From: Heterotrichella gracilis | Lineage: Eukaryota > Sar > Xanthophyceae > Tribonematales > Xanthonemataceae | Direction: 5' to 3' | DNA: 64,000 nucleotides | Assembly: GCA_032358255.1 (NCBI GenBank) | Contig: JAULBX010011099.1 | Location: forward strand, 62,001-126,000 | In this document: positions 52,157 to 61,749 of the stretch, in pieces | How the letters are laid out: every line of letters starts with the position of its first letter | How positions within the stretch are numbered: the stretch's first letter is position 1 | Notes under the pieces: model-generated | The model's input: the letters and a program-made list of their open reading frames with translations, nothing else | Databases searched by the model: none | What the model was told of the DNA's origin: nothing | Position numbers and translations under genes: made by a program

Positions 52157-52984
52157 ATGAATTTTTTACAAAAGCTGAAATATAATTTTCAGATCCAGGG
52201 ATTACTTACAAAGATCATCATCATTAACGTGGCTGTTTTTTTAACGGTGAACTTAGTGGGTAATATATCACATTTGAATCTGCTGGAATTTACCGCATTA
52301 CCCTTAGATAAAACAGAGTTTTTGTTTCATTTCTGGACACTTTTTACCTACATGTTTACCCATGTGGGTTTAGGTCATCTGTTTTGGAACATGGTGCTCC
52401 TTTACTTTATGGCTCAGATCTTCTTCACCATCATGAGCCAGAAAAAACTGGTGTATGTTTACCTGATGAGTGGCTTAACAGGTGGGGCCTTGATGCTCAT
52501 TTTAGGAATGATCTTCCCGGATCAATTTCAACGCTCTTATCTTATTGGGGCCTCAGCCGCGGTGATGGGTGTTGGGGCCGTCATGGCTGTTTATGCGCCT
52601 GATTATAGAGTGTTTTTGTTTGGCACCTTTGAAATGGCTTACAAGTACTTCTTTCTTATTGTTTTTGGCGTGAACACGATACTCGATCTGGCTGAAAACA
52701 CCGGTGGTAAGATCTCACATATTGGCGGTGCTCTGTTTGGTTTGCTTTACGGGTATTATTTAAAACAAGGCATTGATCTGTTTTCCATTTCGTTTTTACC
52801 TAAACGAAAAAGTCCACTGAAAGTGGTAAGCCGCTCAGGGCAATACTCAGGCGCAACGAGCACAAAAAAAAGTGAAGATGAACAAAGCATGGATGATCTA
52901 TTGGATAAAATTTCGAAAAGTGGATACGATAGTTTAAGTAAAAAAGAAAAAGACCTTTTATTTAAGTTGTCGCAAAAAAAGTAA
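52157..52984 (+). CDS. Rhomboid-family protein, second tandem copy, GASA serine motif
   Basis: 275 residues. Six predicted membrane segments and a cytoplasmic-looking Lys/Ser-rich tail (about 210-275). The serine motif is IGASAAVMGVGAVMAV (GASA rather than GASG), and the His is in KISHIGGALFG. Both catalytic positions remain, so it may be active with altered preference. HVGLGHLFWNMVLLYFMA fits the TM2 histidine/asparagine region. Nine bases after the first rhomboid. Tandem pairs are common in Bacteroidota; different substrates are likely (inference). Confidence 0.85.
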   Translation: MNFLQKLKYNFQIQGLLTKIIIINVAVFLTVNLVGNISHLNLLEFTALPLDKTEFLFHFWTLFTYMFTHVGLGHLFWNMVLLYFMAQIFFTIMSQKKLVYVYLMSGLTGGALMLILGMIFPDQFQRSYLIGASAAVMGVGAVMAVYAPDYRVFLFGTFEMAYKYFFLIVFGVNTILDLAENTGGKISHIGGALFGLLYGYYLKQGIDLFSISFLPKRKSPLKVVSRSGQYSGATSTKKSEDEQSMDDLLDKISKSGYDSLSKKEKDLLFKLSQKK

Positions 52985-53082
52985 GTCCTATCCTTTATTT
53001 TTGATCACCCATCTAATTTGTTGATATTTCTATTTCCAAATCAACAGGGTAACGATGCTTTTATTATATTAGTATTCTTTAA

Positions 53083-54654
53083 ATGCGCTATAAAAGTCTC
53101 ATCCTTTTTTTGTTCGTTGGTTTGGCAACGTTTGCACAACCTGCAAATAGCATGCGCATAGAGGACGCTGAAGAACATTTTAGCCGTGGAAATTACCTGA
53201 CTGCCATACCCATTTACACCAATGTACTCAAAAACGATCCGGATAATATTTTTTTAAAATACAAATTAGGTATTTGTTATCTGAACACCCGCGTTCAGAG
53301 AGATAAGGCCATCCCATTGTTGGAACAGGCTTCTAAAAACCCCAAGGTGGAAGAAGATGTTTGGCTTCATTTAGGAAAAGCTTACCACTTAAGTAACCGT
53401 ATTGAAGATGCCATTGCCTCTTTCGAAAAATTTTCAGAGATCAAACCAAAACGAGCGAACGAAGTGGAATTGCTGATTGAGCAATGTGAGAACGCCCAAA
53501 AATTAATGCGAAAACCAAGTAACGTTAGTTTTCAAAATCTGGGCAAAGAGATCAATAGTTCTGAACCGGATTATTATCCCTTCATTGATAAGGATGAAAT
53601 GTTGCTGGTATTCACTTCCCGAAGAAAAGAAAATATGGGTGGAAAAAAAGTGGAGATGGATGGTTACCGAAGCAGTGATGTTTATACCAGTACGTTAGAC
53701 GCTAACGGTCATTGGATTGTTGCTAAAAATGCCGGAAGAGGGATCAATACCAATTTAGATGAACAAGTCACCGGAATGCGTTCAGATGGCATGGAGATCT
53801 ATGTTTATCTGGATCACATCGATAAATTCGGTGATATTTACATTTCCTCTCGCAAAGAACCCGGGACTGAGTTTCCGAAAGCAAAAGTGTTAGATGAAAC
53901 GGTGAATGCAAAAATAGAAACCAGCGGTTGTGTGAGTGAAGATGGTAATTTATTGATCTTTGCCCGACGAGATAAGATCTCTGACAACAGCGATCTTTAT
54001 ATGAGCCGCAAATTGCCCAGTGGCAAATGGGGGATTCCTCAAAAGTTGCCGGAAGGTATCAATACTATTTATAACGAAGACCTACCTTATCTTTCGTATG
54101 ATGGAGAAACACTTTATTTCTCCTCAGATGGCAGTAATTCTATTGGCGGCTATGATCTGTTTAAAGTGAGTTGGAATCAAAAAACAAATACGTTTGGTAA
54201 ACCGGTTAATTTAGGATTTCCGATCAACTCCACCGATGATGACCGAAGTATTTGTGTGACCCAAGACAATCGCTTAGCTTATGTGAGTGCCTACAGGCCT
54301 GATGGTTTTGGAGATCTGGATATTTATCGGATAAAATTTGAAGATACCGAACCGGTGAGTGTGATTTATACCGGACAGTTTTATTTAGGAGACACCTTAC
54401 CATCCAGTAAGCCTGATAATTATACCATCGATATGACGGTCACCAATACATCTACAAATTATGAGTATACCTTTACGCCTCATTCAAAAAGCGGTAGGTA
54501 TGTGATGGCTTTACCGGCAGGAAATTACAAGTTAGTGACCCGTTGCAAAGGCTTTGTGCGATATAAGGAAGATCTGACAGTGAGCGATCTGGGAAAAATA
54601 AATCTGGAGCGCACAAAAAATATCACCTTGAAAAAAAGCAAAAAGGCTGAGTAA
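53083..54654 (+). CDS. Secreted TPR / PD40 propeller protein
   Basis: 523 residues. Signal peptide about 1-18 (MRYKSLILFLFVGLATFA). TPR-like helices (about 26-140: AEEHFSRGNYLTAIPIYTNVLKNDPDN) lead into PD40 blades (about 165-420: NEDLPYLSYDGETLYFSSDGSNSIGGYDLFKV). A short beta domain (about 425-523) ends the protein. It equals the PorE-like protein of 37067-39625 without the OmpA peptidoglycan-binding domain and without the Pro-rich linker. Presumably periplasmic or outer-membrane-associated; no operon partner. Confidence 0.8.
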   Translation: MRYKSLILFLFVGLATFAQPANSMRIEDAEEHFSRGNYLTAIPIYTNVLKNDPDNIFLKYKLGICYLNTRVQRDKAIPLLEQASKNPKVEEDVWLHLGKAYHLSNRIEDAIASFEKFSEIKPKRANEVELLIEQCENAQKLMRKPSNVSFQNLGKEINSSEPDYYPFIDKDEMLLVFTSRRKENMGGKKVEMDGYRSSDVYTSTLDANGHWIVAKNAGRGINTNLDEQVTGMRSDGMEIYVYLDHIDKFGDIYISSRKEPGTEFPKAKVLDETVNAKIETSGCVSEDGNLLIFARRDKISDNSDLYMSRKLPSGKWGIPQKLPEGINTIYNEDLPYLSYDGETLYFSSDGSNSIGGYDLFKVSWNQKTNTFGKPVNLGFPINSTDDDRSICVTQDNRLAYVSAYRPDGFGDLDIYRIKFEDTEPVSVIYTGQFYLGDTLPSSKPDNYTIDMTVTNTSTNYEYTFTPHSKSGRYVMALPAGNYKLVTRCKGFVRYKEDLTVSDLGKINLERTKNITLKKSKKAE

Positions 54655-54768
54655 TTCCTCTTGCCTACAATCAAGCTTTTTAATAAAGAGTAGCCAAATT
54701 TTTCTAAAGGAGCTGAACCAATTCAATCGTTTTTTGTTTTAACTTAGACTTATTAAAATCAACAGATC

Positions 54769-55743
54769 ATGGACAGAAAAGAGTTTATTAAAAAAGGAGC
54801 CCTGAGCGCTTTTTTTATCAGTGCCTCATCGGCATTTACGCAACTAATTGGTGCAGGTTCTAAACTGAGTAAATACAGAGGTATTGAAGGCGTTTATGCG
54901 CCTACAAATACACACATGGTTGGGGATGGTTTTAAGGTCATGAACTTTTTTCCTAACGGTCGTGGGTTTGAAGAACGCATGAGTCCTTTTTTTCTCTTAG
55001 ATTTTAATGCCGAGGTCAACTTTCCTCCTTCTGAAATTTCGCGTGGAGTAGGCGTGCATCCTCATCGGGGAATTGAAACCATCACCTTTGCTTATAAAGG
55101 GAGTGTGGCCCATCACGACAGTGCCGGAAACAGCGGCGTGATCAATCCGGGCGATGTTCAATGGATGACTGCCGGTGGTGGTGTTTTGCACAAAGAATAC
55201 CATGAAAAAAAGTTTGATCAAAAAGGCGGCGCTTTTGAAATGGTGCAATTGTGGATCAACCTTCCAAAAAAACATAAAATGACCCCTGCTAAATACCAAA
55301 GTATTTTGCATGCCAATAAACCAAAGATCAATTTGCCTGCCAATTCGGGCTCTGTGCACGTGGTAGCCGGCGATTTTAAAGGGGTTAAAGGAATTGCCAG
55401 TGCTTTTTCTCCGGTGCACATGTATGATTTTCATTTGAATGCAAACGGCGTTGTTGATTTTTCATTACCTTCTCATTTTAACTCCTGCATTTTAGTGATT
55501 GATGGTGGCATTGTGATGAATGAGACCACTCCTGTTGCTGAGAATCACTATGTGCAATTAAAAAACGAAGCTGGAGAAATTCATATTAAAGCCACCAAAA
55601 AAAGTATTTTACTGGTGTTAAGCGGCGAACCTTTAAACGAACCCTATGTGAGTTATGGTCCTTTTGTTATGAATACCGAAGAAGAGATCAAACAAGCTAT
55701 TGAAGATTACAATGCCGGAAAATTTGGCTATTTGGCTGACTAA
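54769..55743 (+). CDS. Pirin-family protein with apparent Tat-like signal
   Basis: 324 residues. The cupin N-terminal half has the Pirin metal set: HPHRGIETIT (two His), GSVAHHDSAG and LHKEY (His and Glu). The second cupin half follows to the C-terminus. The first ~23 residues, MDRKEFIKKGALSAFFISASSAF, look like a twin-arginine-type or lipid-anchor-free export signal with an RK pair instead of RR. Pirins are usually cytoplasmic quercetinase or regulator-like proteins, so export would be unusual. Monocistronic. Confidence 0.82.
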   Translation: MDRKEFIKKGALSAFFISASSAFTQLIGAGSKLSKYRGIEGVYAPTNTHMVGDGFKVMNFFPNGRGFEERMSPFFLLDFNAEVNFPPSEISRGVGVHPHRGIETITFAYKGSVAHHDSAGNSGVINPGDVQWMTAGGGVLHKEYHEKKFDQKGGAFEMVQLWINLPKKHKMTPAKYQSILHANKPKINLPANSGSVHVVAGDFKGVKGIASAFSPVHMYDFHLNANGVVDFSLPSHFNSCILVIDGGIVMNETTPVAENHYVQLKNEAGEIHIKATKKSILLVLSGEPLNEPYVSYGPFVMNTEEEIKQAIEDYNAGKFGYLAD

Positions 55744-55900
55744 AGAACACTCGGTTTTTCGAGAGGGAAACGGTTTTAATACATCTTACTAATCTGCTTC
55801 CATTTCTTTAATGACATTTATGCATCTTGATTTCAAATAAGGTCAAATGTTATGCTCGCCAATTTCAGTGTTATGGTGAAATGTTAATACATGGATTGAT

Positions 55901-57184
55901 TCACAACGGATTCAAAATACTCGCCGCAATACCGCATTTTAAACAGGCTTTATTTCTGCAATAATTATCATACAAATTAATAATAGCCTGAGTGCCCGCT
56001 GCATTCACTAAAAGTTCTTTTTTAGCGGCAAACAATTTTGTTTTCACATTGTCTTCCTTTCTACAGCGATTTAATAAGTCCAGACTAAAGTCCATGTACT
56101 GCGGTTTCGCCAATTTTTTCGAATAAAAGAAAAAGAAAGGGGCAAAGGTGTTGATGATCACATTCTCAGCCGACATTTCCCCTAAACTCAAATCCCTCTC
56201 CAGTAATTTACCATTCAAAGAATAATGATGTTGCCAATATCCTTGCAAATGAATGTTCAAGGCAGACATTAATTGCGAATAATTGGTGAACTGCTGTGGA
56301 CTTGTAAACAAAGCCTGTTGGGTGTGGATCAAAAAAGCAAACTGCGCTAAACGCAAAGTCGGAAAATTAGCCGGCCGTAATTTGGAGAACTTAAATAACT
56401 CTTTTTGTAATGGAATTAATCCGTACTTTTTTGACAAAAAATTAAATTCGTTTTGCAGAAGTAAAACATATTTATCGTCAAACTGATTCTCTAATAAGCC
56501 GCTCATTCCTAACAGCAAGGCTTCCAGCTGCATCACATTATCGGCATGTTTTAATAATAAATGGAGCGGTAGATGATACGCCAGCGATTCAAAAGGCAGG
56601 GCATTTACTTTAAAACCAAAATTGCGTAACAAACCAGCATAAAACGTTTGTGTGTAGTCTCCGTCATACACTTGAAAAATATGCTCTATGCGTTTTACCT
56701 TTTCTTCTAATCGTTCAATGGTCATGCGTTCCATCCAACTGATGAATTTGAGTTCATTCACTTTCTGTAAATGTGCCGAACAAGGCAACTTATCTCTGTT
56801 CCCGGCCAATGCCGCATACGTTTCGAGGGTAGATGGGTCTATTAACTGTTTTAATTCTAAGACCTCCACCTGGTGATGGATGTTTTGAGGCAGATCCAAA
56901 TCGTGTTCATACACCGCGTGCAAAATAATATTGTCGTAGTTTTTATCGTGTTGATGTTTGTGTTTTAACCAATCGCTGGTTTTAATGTGGATCTCAATGT
57001 TTCCGGCTAAAACAAGACCATTGACTTTTATCTGCGCATTAAAAAAATCAGGACCGGAATCGGCATTTAATTCCCCGTACTTTAAAACAGAAATTTCTGT
57101 TCCCGAATTACAAATAAATGGAATGGGTTTTAAAAGTTTGTGTTTCCAGATAAATTGTAAAAGTTCTTCATTAAATTTAAACAT
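55901..57184 (-). CDS. DUF2851 family protein
   Basis: 427 residues, conserved in Bacteroidota without known function. NSGTEISVLKYGELNADSGPDFFNAQIKVNGLVLAGNIEIHIKTSDWLKHKHQHDKNYDNIILHAVYEHD is the typical N-terminal block, quoted here in pieces: NSGTEISVLKYG, ELNADSGPDFFNAQI, GNIEIHIKTSDWLKHK and NIILHAVYEHD. The acidic-His-rich segment could form a nuclease-like or metal site (inference only). Four C-terminal Cys (CRNKACLKC) resemble a short zinc ribbon. Its start overlaps the end of the ElyC gene by eight bases, so the two are coupled. Confidence 0.75.
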   Translation of the reverse strand: MFKFNEELLQFIWKHKLLKPIPFICNSGTEISVLKYGELNADSGPDFFNAQIKVNGLVLAGNIEIHIKTSDWLKHKHQHDKNYDNIILHAVYEHDLDLPQNIHHQVEVLELKQLIDPSTLETYAALAGNRDKLPCSAHLQKVNELKFISWMERMTIERLEEKVKRIEHIFQVYDGDYTQTFYAGLLRNFGFKVNALPFESLAYHLPLHLLLKHADNVMQLEALLLGMSGLLENQFDDKYVLLLQNEFNFLSKKYGLIPLQKELFKFSKLRPANFPTLRLAQFAFLIHTQQALFTSPQQFTNYSQLMSALNIHLQGYWQHHYSLNGKLLERDLSLGEMSAENVIINTFAPFFFFYSKKLAKPQYMDFSLDLLNRCRKEDNVKTKLFAAKKELLVNAAGTQAIINLYDNYCRNKACLKCGIAASILNPL

Positions 57185-57944
57185 AGCCTTTGAGTTGATA
57201 GGTTAAATAACCCATCCACTCATGTATTAATAGTTCGAGAGCGATCAATGCACCGGGATTGGGTATAAAGAGGTGATCGAATGTAAAACGACGTAAACCG
57301 CTTGAACGGTTGGTGATGTAAGGCGTCACATTTTTGTAACCTGCCTTTTTAAAGATGGCCAATGAACGTGGCATGTGATAGGCCGAAGTCACCAATAAAA
57401 AATTCCCGCTTATGTTTAAACTGTCTAAGATCTTTTTGGTGAACACGGCATTCTCATAAGTGTTTTTACTTTCCGATTCAATGATCAAAGCACTATCCGG
57501 AAAATGAATACTCTTTAAATATTTTCTGACATATAAGGCTTCTCGTTTTTCAGGGAATTCAATACTCCCCGAGCCTCCGGTAAAAATGACTTTTTTTATT
57601 CGTCCATTGTAAAATAACGGCAGGGTTTGAAACAAACGGTCGCCGCTTCTGCCGAAATTTATTTTTTGTAAACGCAGATCTATGTCGCCTATTCCGCCTA
57701 AAACGATGGCGCCTTCGTATTTGGTAGACATCAGATCATAATCGGGTGTTACCGGCTCCCAGGCCCGAAAACACTCATCTACTAAAAAAGAATTGCTACA
57801 CACATACAATACGATGAGAGTAGCGATGCGTAATTTTTTGGCTCGTCCTTCTACTTTGGTTTTAAAAGAATAGATCAATAAAAAAAACACCCAAACCAGG
57901 GGGGAAAATAAAAAGGCAAGTAATTTGGAGAGGTAGAAAAACAT
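57177..57944 (-). CDS. ElyC/SanA/YdcF family (DUF218) envelope protein
   Basis: 255 residues. N-terminal membrane helices (about 1-25 and 36-58) and a DUF218 domain with GAIVLGGIGDIDLR, VIFTGGSGSIEF, ENAVFTKKILDSLN and LLVTSAYHMPRSLAIFKKAG. ElyC/SanA proteins are linked to peptidoglycan or lipid-carrier metabolism in enterobacteria; the biochemical function is not settled. Upstream partner of DUF2851 (eight-base overlap). Confidence 0.85.
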   Translation of the reverse strand: MFFYLSKLLAFLFSPLVWVFFLLIYSFKTKVEGRAKKLRIATLIVLYVCSNSFLVDECFRAWEPVTPDYDLMSTKYEGAIVLGGIGDIDLRLQKINFGRSGDRLFQTLPLFYNGRIKKVIFTGGSGSIEFPEKREALYVRKYLKSIHFPDSALIIESESKNTYENAVFTKKILDSLNISGNFLLVTSAYHMPRSLAIFKKAGYKNVTPYITNRSSGLRRFTFDHLFIPNPGALIALELLIHEWMGYLTYQLKGYV

Positions 57945-58157
57945 AATATGGAACTAAAATAAGAAAAAGAAACTGTTTTTTACTCTGCAAATTCCCACTG
58001 GCGTTTTTTATGGGATAATTGATGCAGGTTTTACCTAAGTGTCGAATTATTTGTACTGATATTTAGACTCTCATTCGTTTCTTATGCTAAATGACAAATG
58101 AATGATACTTTAATTCCTTTTTATTTTTTCTTATTTATTTTCGTTATCTTAGTTGGA

Positions 58158-60035
58158 ATGAAATCAGCCCAAATCCTTAGTTGCGTCTTCCTAAGCATCA
58201 CTGCCTTCTTTAGCTTAGCACAAAACGAAAACTCTAAATGGTATTTTGCCAAAAATGTTGCCCTTGATTTTATGACGAACCCTCCAAGTAGTCTTACCAA
58301 TACAAGTTCTATGGTAGGATTTTCCTCTTCGAGTATTGCCGATGAAAGTGGCAATTTACTTTTTTTTACTGATGGCTTGTCAGTTTGGACAAAGCAGCAA
58401 ATGCTAATGGCGAATGGAACCGGCTTACAAAGTCATCCTACTAGTTATCGTCAATCCCCTTTAATCGTTAAACAACCCGACCATCAAAACTTATATTACA
58501 TTTTCACTATTGACACTTCACTTAAATATTCTATTGTGGACATGAGCCTTTCCTCGGGAACAGGCTCTGTTATTAGCAAAAATAATTTGGTGTACAATAA
58601 AACAAGTTTAAAATATTGCGCCACCAAACATTGTAATGGAAAAGATGTTTGGATCATCTCACACGAACTGAATACAAATAACTTTCGAACTTATTTACTT
58701 TCTAATACCGGACTTAGCTCTGCACCCGTAATTTCCAGTGCAGGAACTTCTTATACATTGAATGGTCTTGAGATTGGTCATTTTAAATGTTCTATGAGTG
58801 GCAAAAAAATTGGAGCCGCCATCTTTAGAAATTTAGGAGGCCCAAACGGCCCATCATCCATTTATGAGTTATATGATTTTGATAAAAGTACAGGCCTCGT
58901 CTCTAACGCCTTGAACTTAGGAACAAATTTTGACGCTGCCCGTACATGTGAATTTTCATCCGATGGCTCCAAATTCTATGGTTGTAATACCAATGCGCTG
59001 TATCAATGGAACCTATGTGTCGGTTCAAACGCTGCAATCTTTGCTTCTCAAGACACTGTTGTATATTCAAATTCCGGTCCTAATGGTGGCACCATTGGAG
59101 GGGGAATGCAATTGGCTATTAACGGCAAAATATATTTGTCCGCTTCTTCTAGCAGTTTTGTATTAAGCATGATTGAAAATCCAAATGCTGTTGGTATTGC
59201 TTGCAATTACTCCACCACGGGTCAGGCTATTTCGTCAGGCACTTTAACATATAATTTACCAAGTTTTGTCGCCAGCTCTCTCAAAACTCCATTTACTTTC
59301 ACCACCGGCTATTCCTGCAATTCTGTTTCATTTACTAGTTCTTATTTACCTTCAGCGGCAGTTTGCACTAATGTGGCCGATCCAATCAACTCCATAGAAT
59401 GGATCTTTGGAGAGCCTTCTTCCGGTGCTGCCAATACCTCTAGCCTCATTTCCCCTGTGCATCAGTATTCTGCTCCGGGCACTTACAAAGTAAAACTAGC
59501 AGTTCAATCGGGTTTTTGTGTGGCTGATACCATTGTACAATTTGTTACTTTGAGTCCACCACCTTCATTGATCCTGAGCGGTAATTACACCATTTGTCCG
59601 GGCAATTCTTCCACACTTAATGCAAGTGGCGCTAATTCATACACCTGGAGCACCGGTTTAGTCTCCAATAGTATTAGCTTGAGTCCGAGTGTTACAACGG
59701 TTTACTCTGTAACGGGTTCTTTCAGCAATACCTCCTGCACTTCTCTTAAAACTTTTACCGTAGTCAGATCTAAATGTGTGGGTATTTCAGAAGAAGACGA
59801 TTTAGAAAACAAGATCAAGATCTTTCCGAATCCCTTCAGTGAAGAGTTTTCCATTGATACAAAAATTCCAATTTCTGTTTTGATTTATGATCAGATGGGA
59901 ATTATTTTCGAAGAAATATCTATGCCGGAAGGGGTTCATACCATCAATACTTCCCGTTTTCCAAATGGCGTTTATTTACTAAAACTATCTTCCGGTAAAC
60001 AAAAGTTCCAGACTAAAATGATCAAATTCAATTGA
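58158..60035 (+). CDS. Secreted protein with propeller-like N-terminus, PKD domain, one Cys-pair repeat and T9SS type A sorting domain
   Basis: 625 residues from the ATG at 58158, which gives a clean signal peptide (MKSAQILSCVFLSITAFFSLAQ); a start at 58098 would add 20 mostly hydrophobic residues ahead of it. The N-terminal half is a propeller typical of Bacteroidota (WYFAKNVALDF, NLLFFTDGLSVWTKQQ, YYIFTIDTS). A PKD domain lies at about 385-480 (WIFGEPSSGAANTS, VHQYSAPGTYKVKLAVQ). One repeat like those of the giant adhesin follows (about 486-550: YTICPGNSSTLNASGANSYTW). The end (IKIFPNPFSEEFSID, FPNGVYLLKLSSGKQKF) is a type A CTD. Monocistronic, surface or secreted. Function unknown. Confidence 0.85.
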   Translation: MKSAQILSCVFLSITAFFSLAQNENSKWYFAKNVALDFMTNPPSSLTNTSSMVGFSSSSIADESGNLLFFTDGLSVWTKQQMLMANGTGLQSHPTSYRQSPLIVKQPDHQNLYYIFTIDTSLKYSIVDMSLSSGTGSVISKNNLVYNKTSLKYCATKHCNGKDVWIISHELNTNNFRTYLLSNTGLSSAPVISSAGTSYTLNGLEIGHFKCSMSGKKIGAAIFRNLGGPNGPSSIYELYDFDKSTGLVSNALNLGTNFDAARTCEFSSDGSKFYGCNTNALYQWNLCVGSNAAIFASQDTVVYSNSGPNGGTIGGGMQLAINGKIYLSASSSSFVLSMIENPNAVGIACNYSTTGQAISSGTLTYNLPSFVASSLKTPFTFTTGYSCNSVSFTSSYLPSAAVCTNVADPINSIEWIFGEPSSGAANTSSLISPVHQYSAPGTYKVKLAVQSGFCVADTIVQFVTLSPPPSLILSGNYTICPGNSSTLNASGANSYTWSTGLVSNSISLSPSVTTVYSVTGSFSNTSCTSLKTFTVVRSKCVGISEEDDLENKIKIFPNPFSEEFSIDTKIPISVLIYDQMGIIFEEISMPEGVHTINTSRFPNGVYLLKLSSGKQKFQTKMIKFN

Positions 60036-60189
60036 GATTAATGGAACGCGGATGACAATGATTTTTATGATCGACGCAGATCAATAACTCCTTTTTTAAT
60101 ACATTGTTAGGTCTTAAGAATAAATAAGCTAAGACTTAACCAAAGCAAATATGATTGGGCCTATTCCTATTGGGAATTAATTTATTGCC

Positions 60190-60197
60190 TATCTTTA
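60190..60197 (+). promoter_or_regulatory. Possible -7 box (TATCTTTA) of the biotin carboxylase gene
   Basis: One base off TAnnTTTG, 21 bases before the ATG at 60219. Weak evidence. Confidence 0.25.
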
Positions 60198-60218
60198 GCC
60201 TAATATTTTAGACTGATT

Positions 60219-61703
60219 ATGCAAAAAATACTGATAGCCAACCGTGGTGAAATTGCTCTGCGAATTATGCGCAGTGCACGTGAAATGGGAATAAAAACAG
60301 TGGCCATTTATTCGGAAGCCGACAGAAACGCTTTATTTGTGCGTTATGCCGATGAGGCTGTTTGTGTAGGACCACCACCCAGTTCACAATCGTATTTGCA
60401 AGGTGATAAGATCATTGCCATTGCCAAAGAATTAGGCGTGGATGGCATTCACCCGGGTTATGGATTTTTAAGCGAAAACGCCGATTTTGTGCGCAAGGTT
60501 AAGGCGGCCGGCATTACCTTTATTGGTCCAAGTGCCGAGAGTATGGACCTCATGGGCGATAAATTAAGTGCCAAGGCTACCGCTAAAAAATACAAAGTGC
60601 CTATGATCCCGGGTTCGGAAGGAGCCATTAGTGATTTAAATGAAGCCATTAAAGTTGCGAAAGAAGTAGGATTCCCTCTCTTAATAAAAGCCAGCGCCGG
60701 TGGTGGTGGTAAAGGCATGCGTTTAGTAGAACGCGAAGAAGAAATTGAAGAACAAATGAAACTGGCTGTAAGCGAGGCTATTTCTGCCTTTGGAAACGGG
60801 GCCGTTTTTATTGAGCGTTATGCGACAGGACCTCGTCACATCGAAATTCAACTCTTAGCCGATAACCATGGCAATTGTGTTTATTTATTTGAGCGTGAAT
60901 GTAGCATTCAACGTCGTCACCAAAAATTAATTGAAGAGGCTCCTAGTTCGGTGTTAAGTCCTGAGTTACGCGAGCGTATGGGAAAATGTGCGGTAGATGT
61001 TGCCAAGGCTTGTAACTACAGTGGTGCCGGCACAGTGGAGTTTTTGGTAGACGATCAATTAAATTTCTATTTCTTAGAAATGAACACCCGTTTACAAGTG
61101 GAACATCCGGTATCAGAACTCATCACCGGTTTAGACTTAGTAAAAGAACAAATTAAAGTAGCCCGCAACGAAAAATTAAGTTTTACTCAGGAAGATCTTA
61201 AAATTAATGGTCATGCTTTAGAAGTAAGGGTGTGCGCGGAAGATCCGATGAATAATTTTTTACCGGACATTGGGAAATTGGTGGTGTATAAAACACCTAG
61301 TGGTCCGGGTGTGCGTGTAGATGACAGTTTTGAAGAAGGCATGGATATTCCAATTTATTACGATCCAATGATCTCTAAATTGATTGTGCATGGAAAAGAT
61401 AGAACTGAAGCCATTGCCAAAATGATTCGCGCCATTGATGATTATAAAATTGTAGGTGTAGAAACAACTTTGGACTTCTGTAAATTTGTTTTAAAACATG
61501 AAGCATTTGTGAGCGGTAAATTTGATACCGGATTTATAGGCAAGTACTTTAGGCCCGAAATGTTAAATTCAGAGAATGCCGACTATGCTGAAGTGGCTGC
61601 CCTGGTAGCTTCTGCGATCTTCTCTGAAAAGAAGTCAAAAGGCTCTGTTTTACCTGAAAGTGCTGTTAAAAAAAGTAAATGGAAAACCAATCGTTTAAAT
61701 TGA
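60219..61703 (+). CDS. Biotin carboxylase subunit of an acyl-CoA carboxylase
   Basis: 494 residues. Start QKILIANRGEIALRIMRSAREMGI; the ATP-grasp domain shows the Gly-rich loop KASAGGGGKGMRLV, then IEIQLLADNHGNCVYLFERECSIQRRHQKLIEEAPS with the bicarbonate/biotin-site residues, and EMNTRLQVEHPVSELITGLDLV. The C-terminal ~45 residues (from ENADYAEVAALVASAI) extend past the usual AccC end. No BCCP or transcarboxylase gene is nearby. It could be AccC or the alpha subunit of propionyl-CoA carboxylase; the methylmalonyl-CoA epimerase in the window supports the second but does not prove it. Confidence 0.85.
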   Translation: MQKILIANRGEIALRIMRSAREMGIKTVAIYSEADRNALFVRYADEAVCVGPPPSSQSYLQGDKIIAIAKELGVDGIHPGYGFLSENADFVRKVKAAGITFIGPSAESMDLMGDKLSAKATAKKYKVPMIPGSEGAISDLNEAIKVAKEVGFPLLIKASAGGGGKGMRLVEREEEIEEQMKLAVSEAISAFGNGAVFIERYATGPRHIEIQLLADNHGNCVYLFERECSIQRRHQKLIEEAPSSVLSPELRERMGKCAVDVAKACNYSGAGTVEFLVDDQLNFYFLEMNTRLQVEHPVSELITGLDLVKEQIKVARNEKLSFTQEDLKINGHALEVRVCAEDPMNNFLPDIGKLVVYKTPSGPGVRVDDSFEEGMDIPIYYDPMISKLIVHGKDRTEAIAKMIRAIDDYKIVGVETTLDFCKFVLKHEAFVSGKFDTGFIGKYFRPEMLNSENADYAEVAALVASAIFSEKKSKGSVLPESAVKKSKWKTNRLN

Positions 61704-61749
61704 CGTGTAACTAAAGGTTACCTTTTACGTTTAAGTATATAAATGAGTA

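Noticed and set aside
54997-55434. 145-codon minus-strand ORF
   Set aside because: Antisense to the pirin gene, Cys/His-rich only by chance of the complementary strand.
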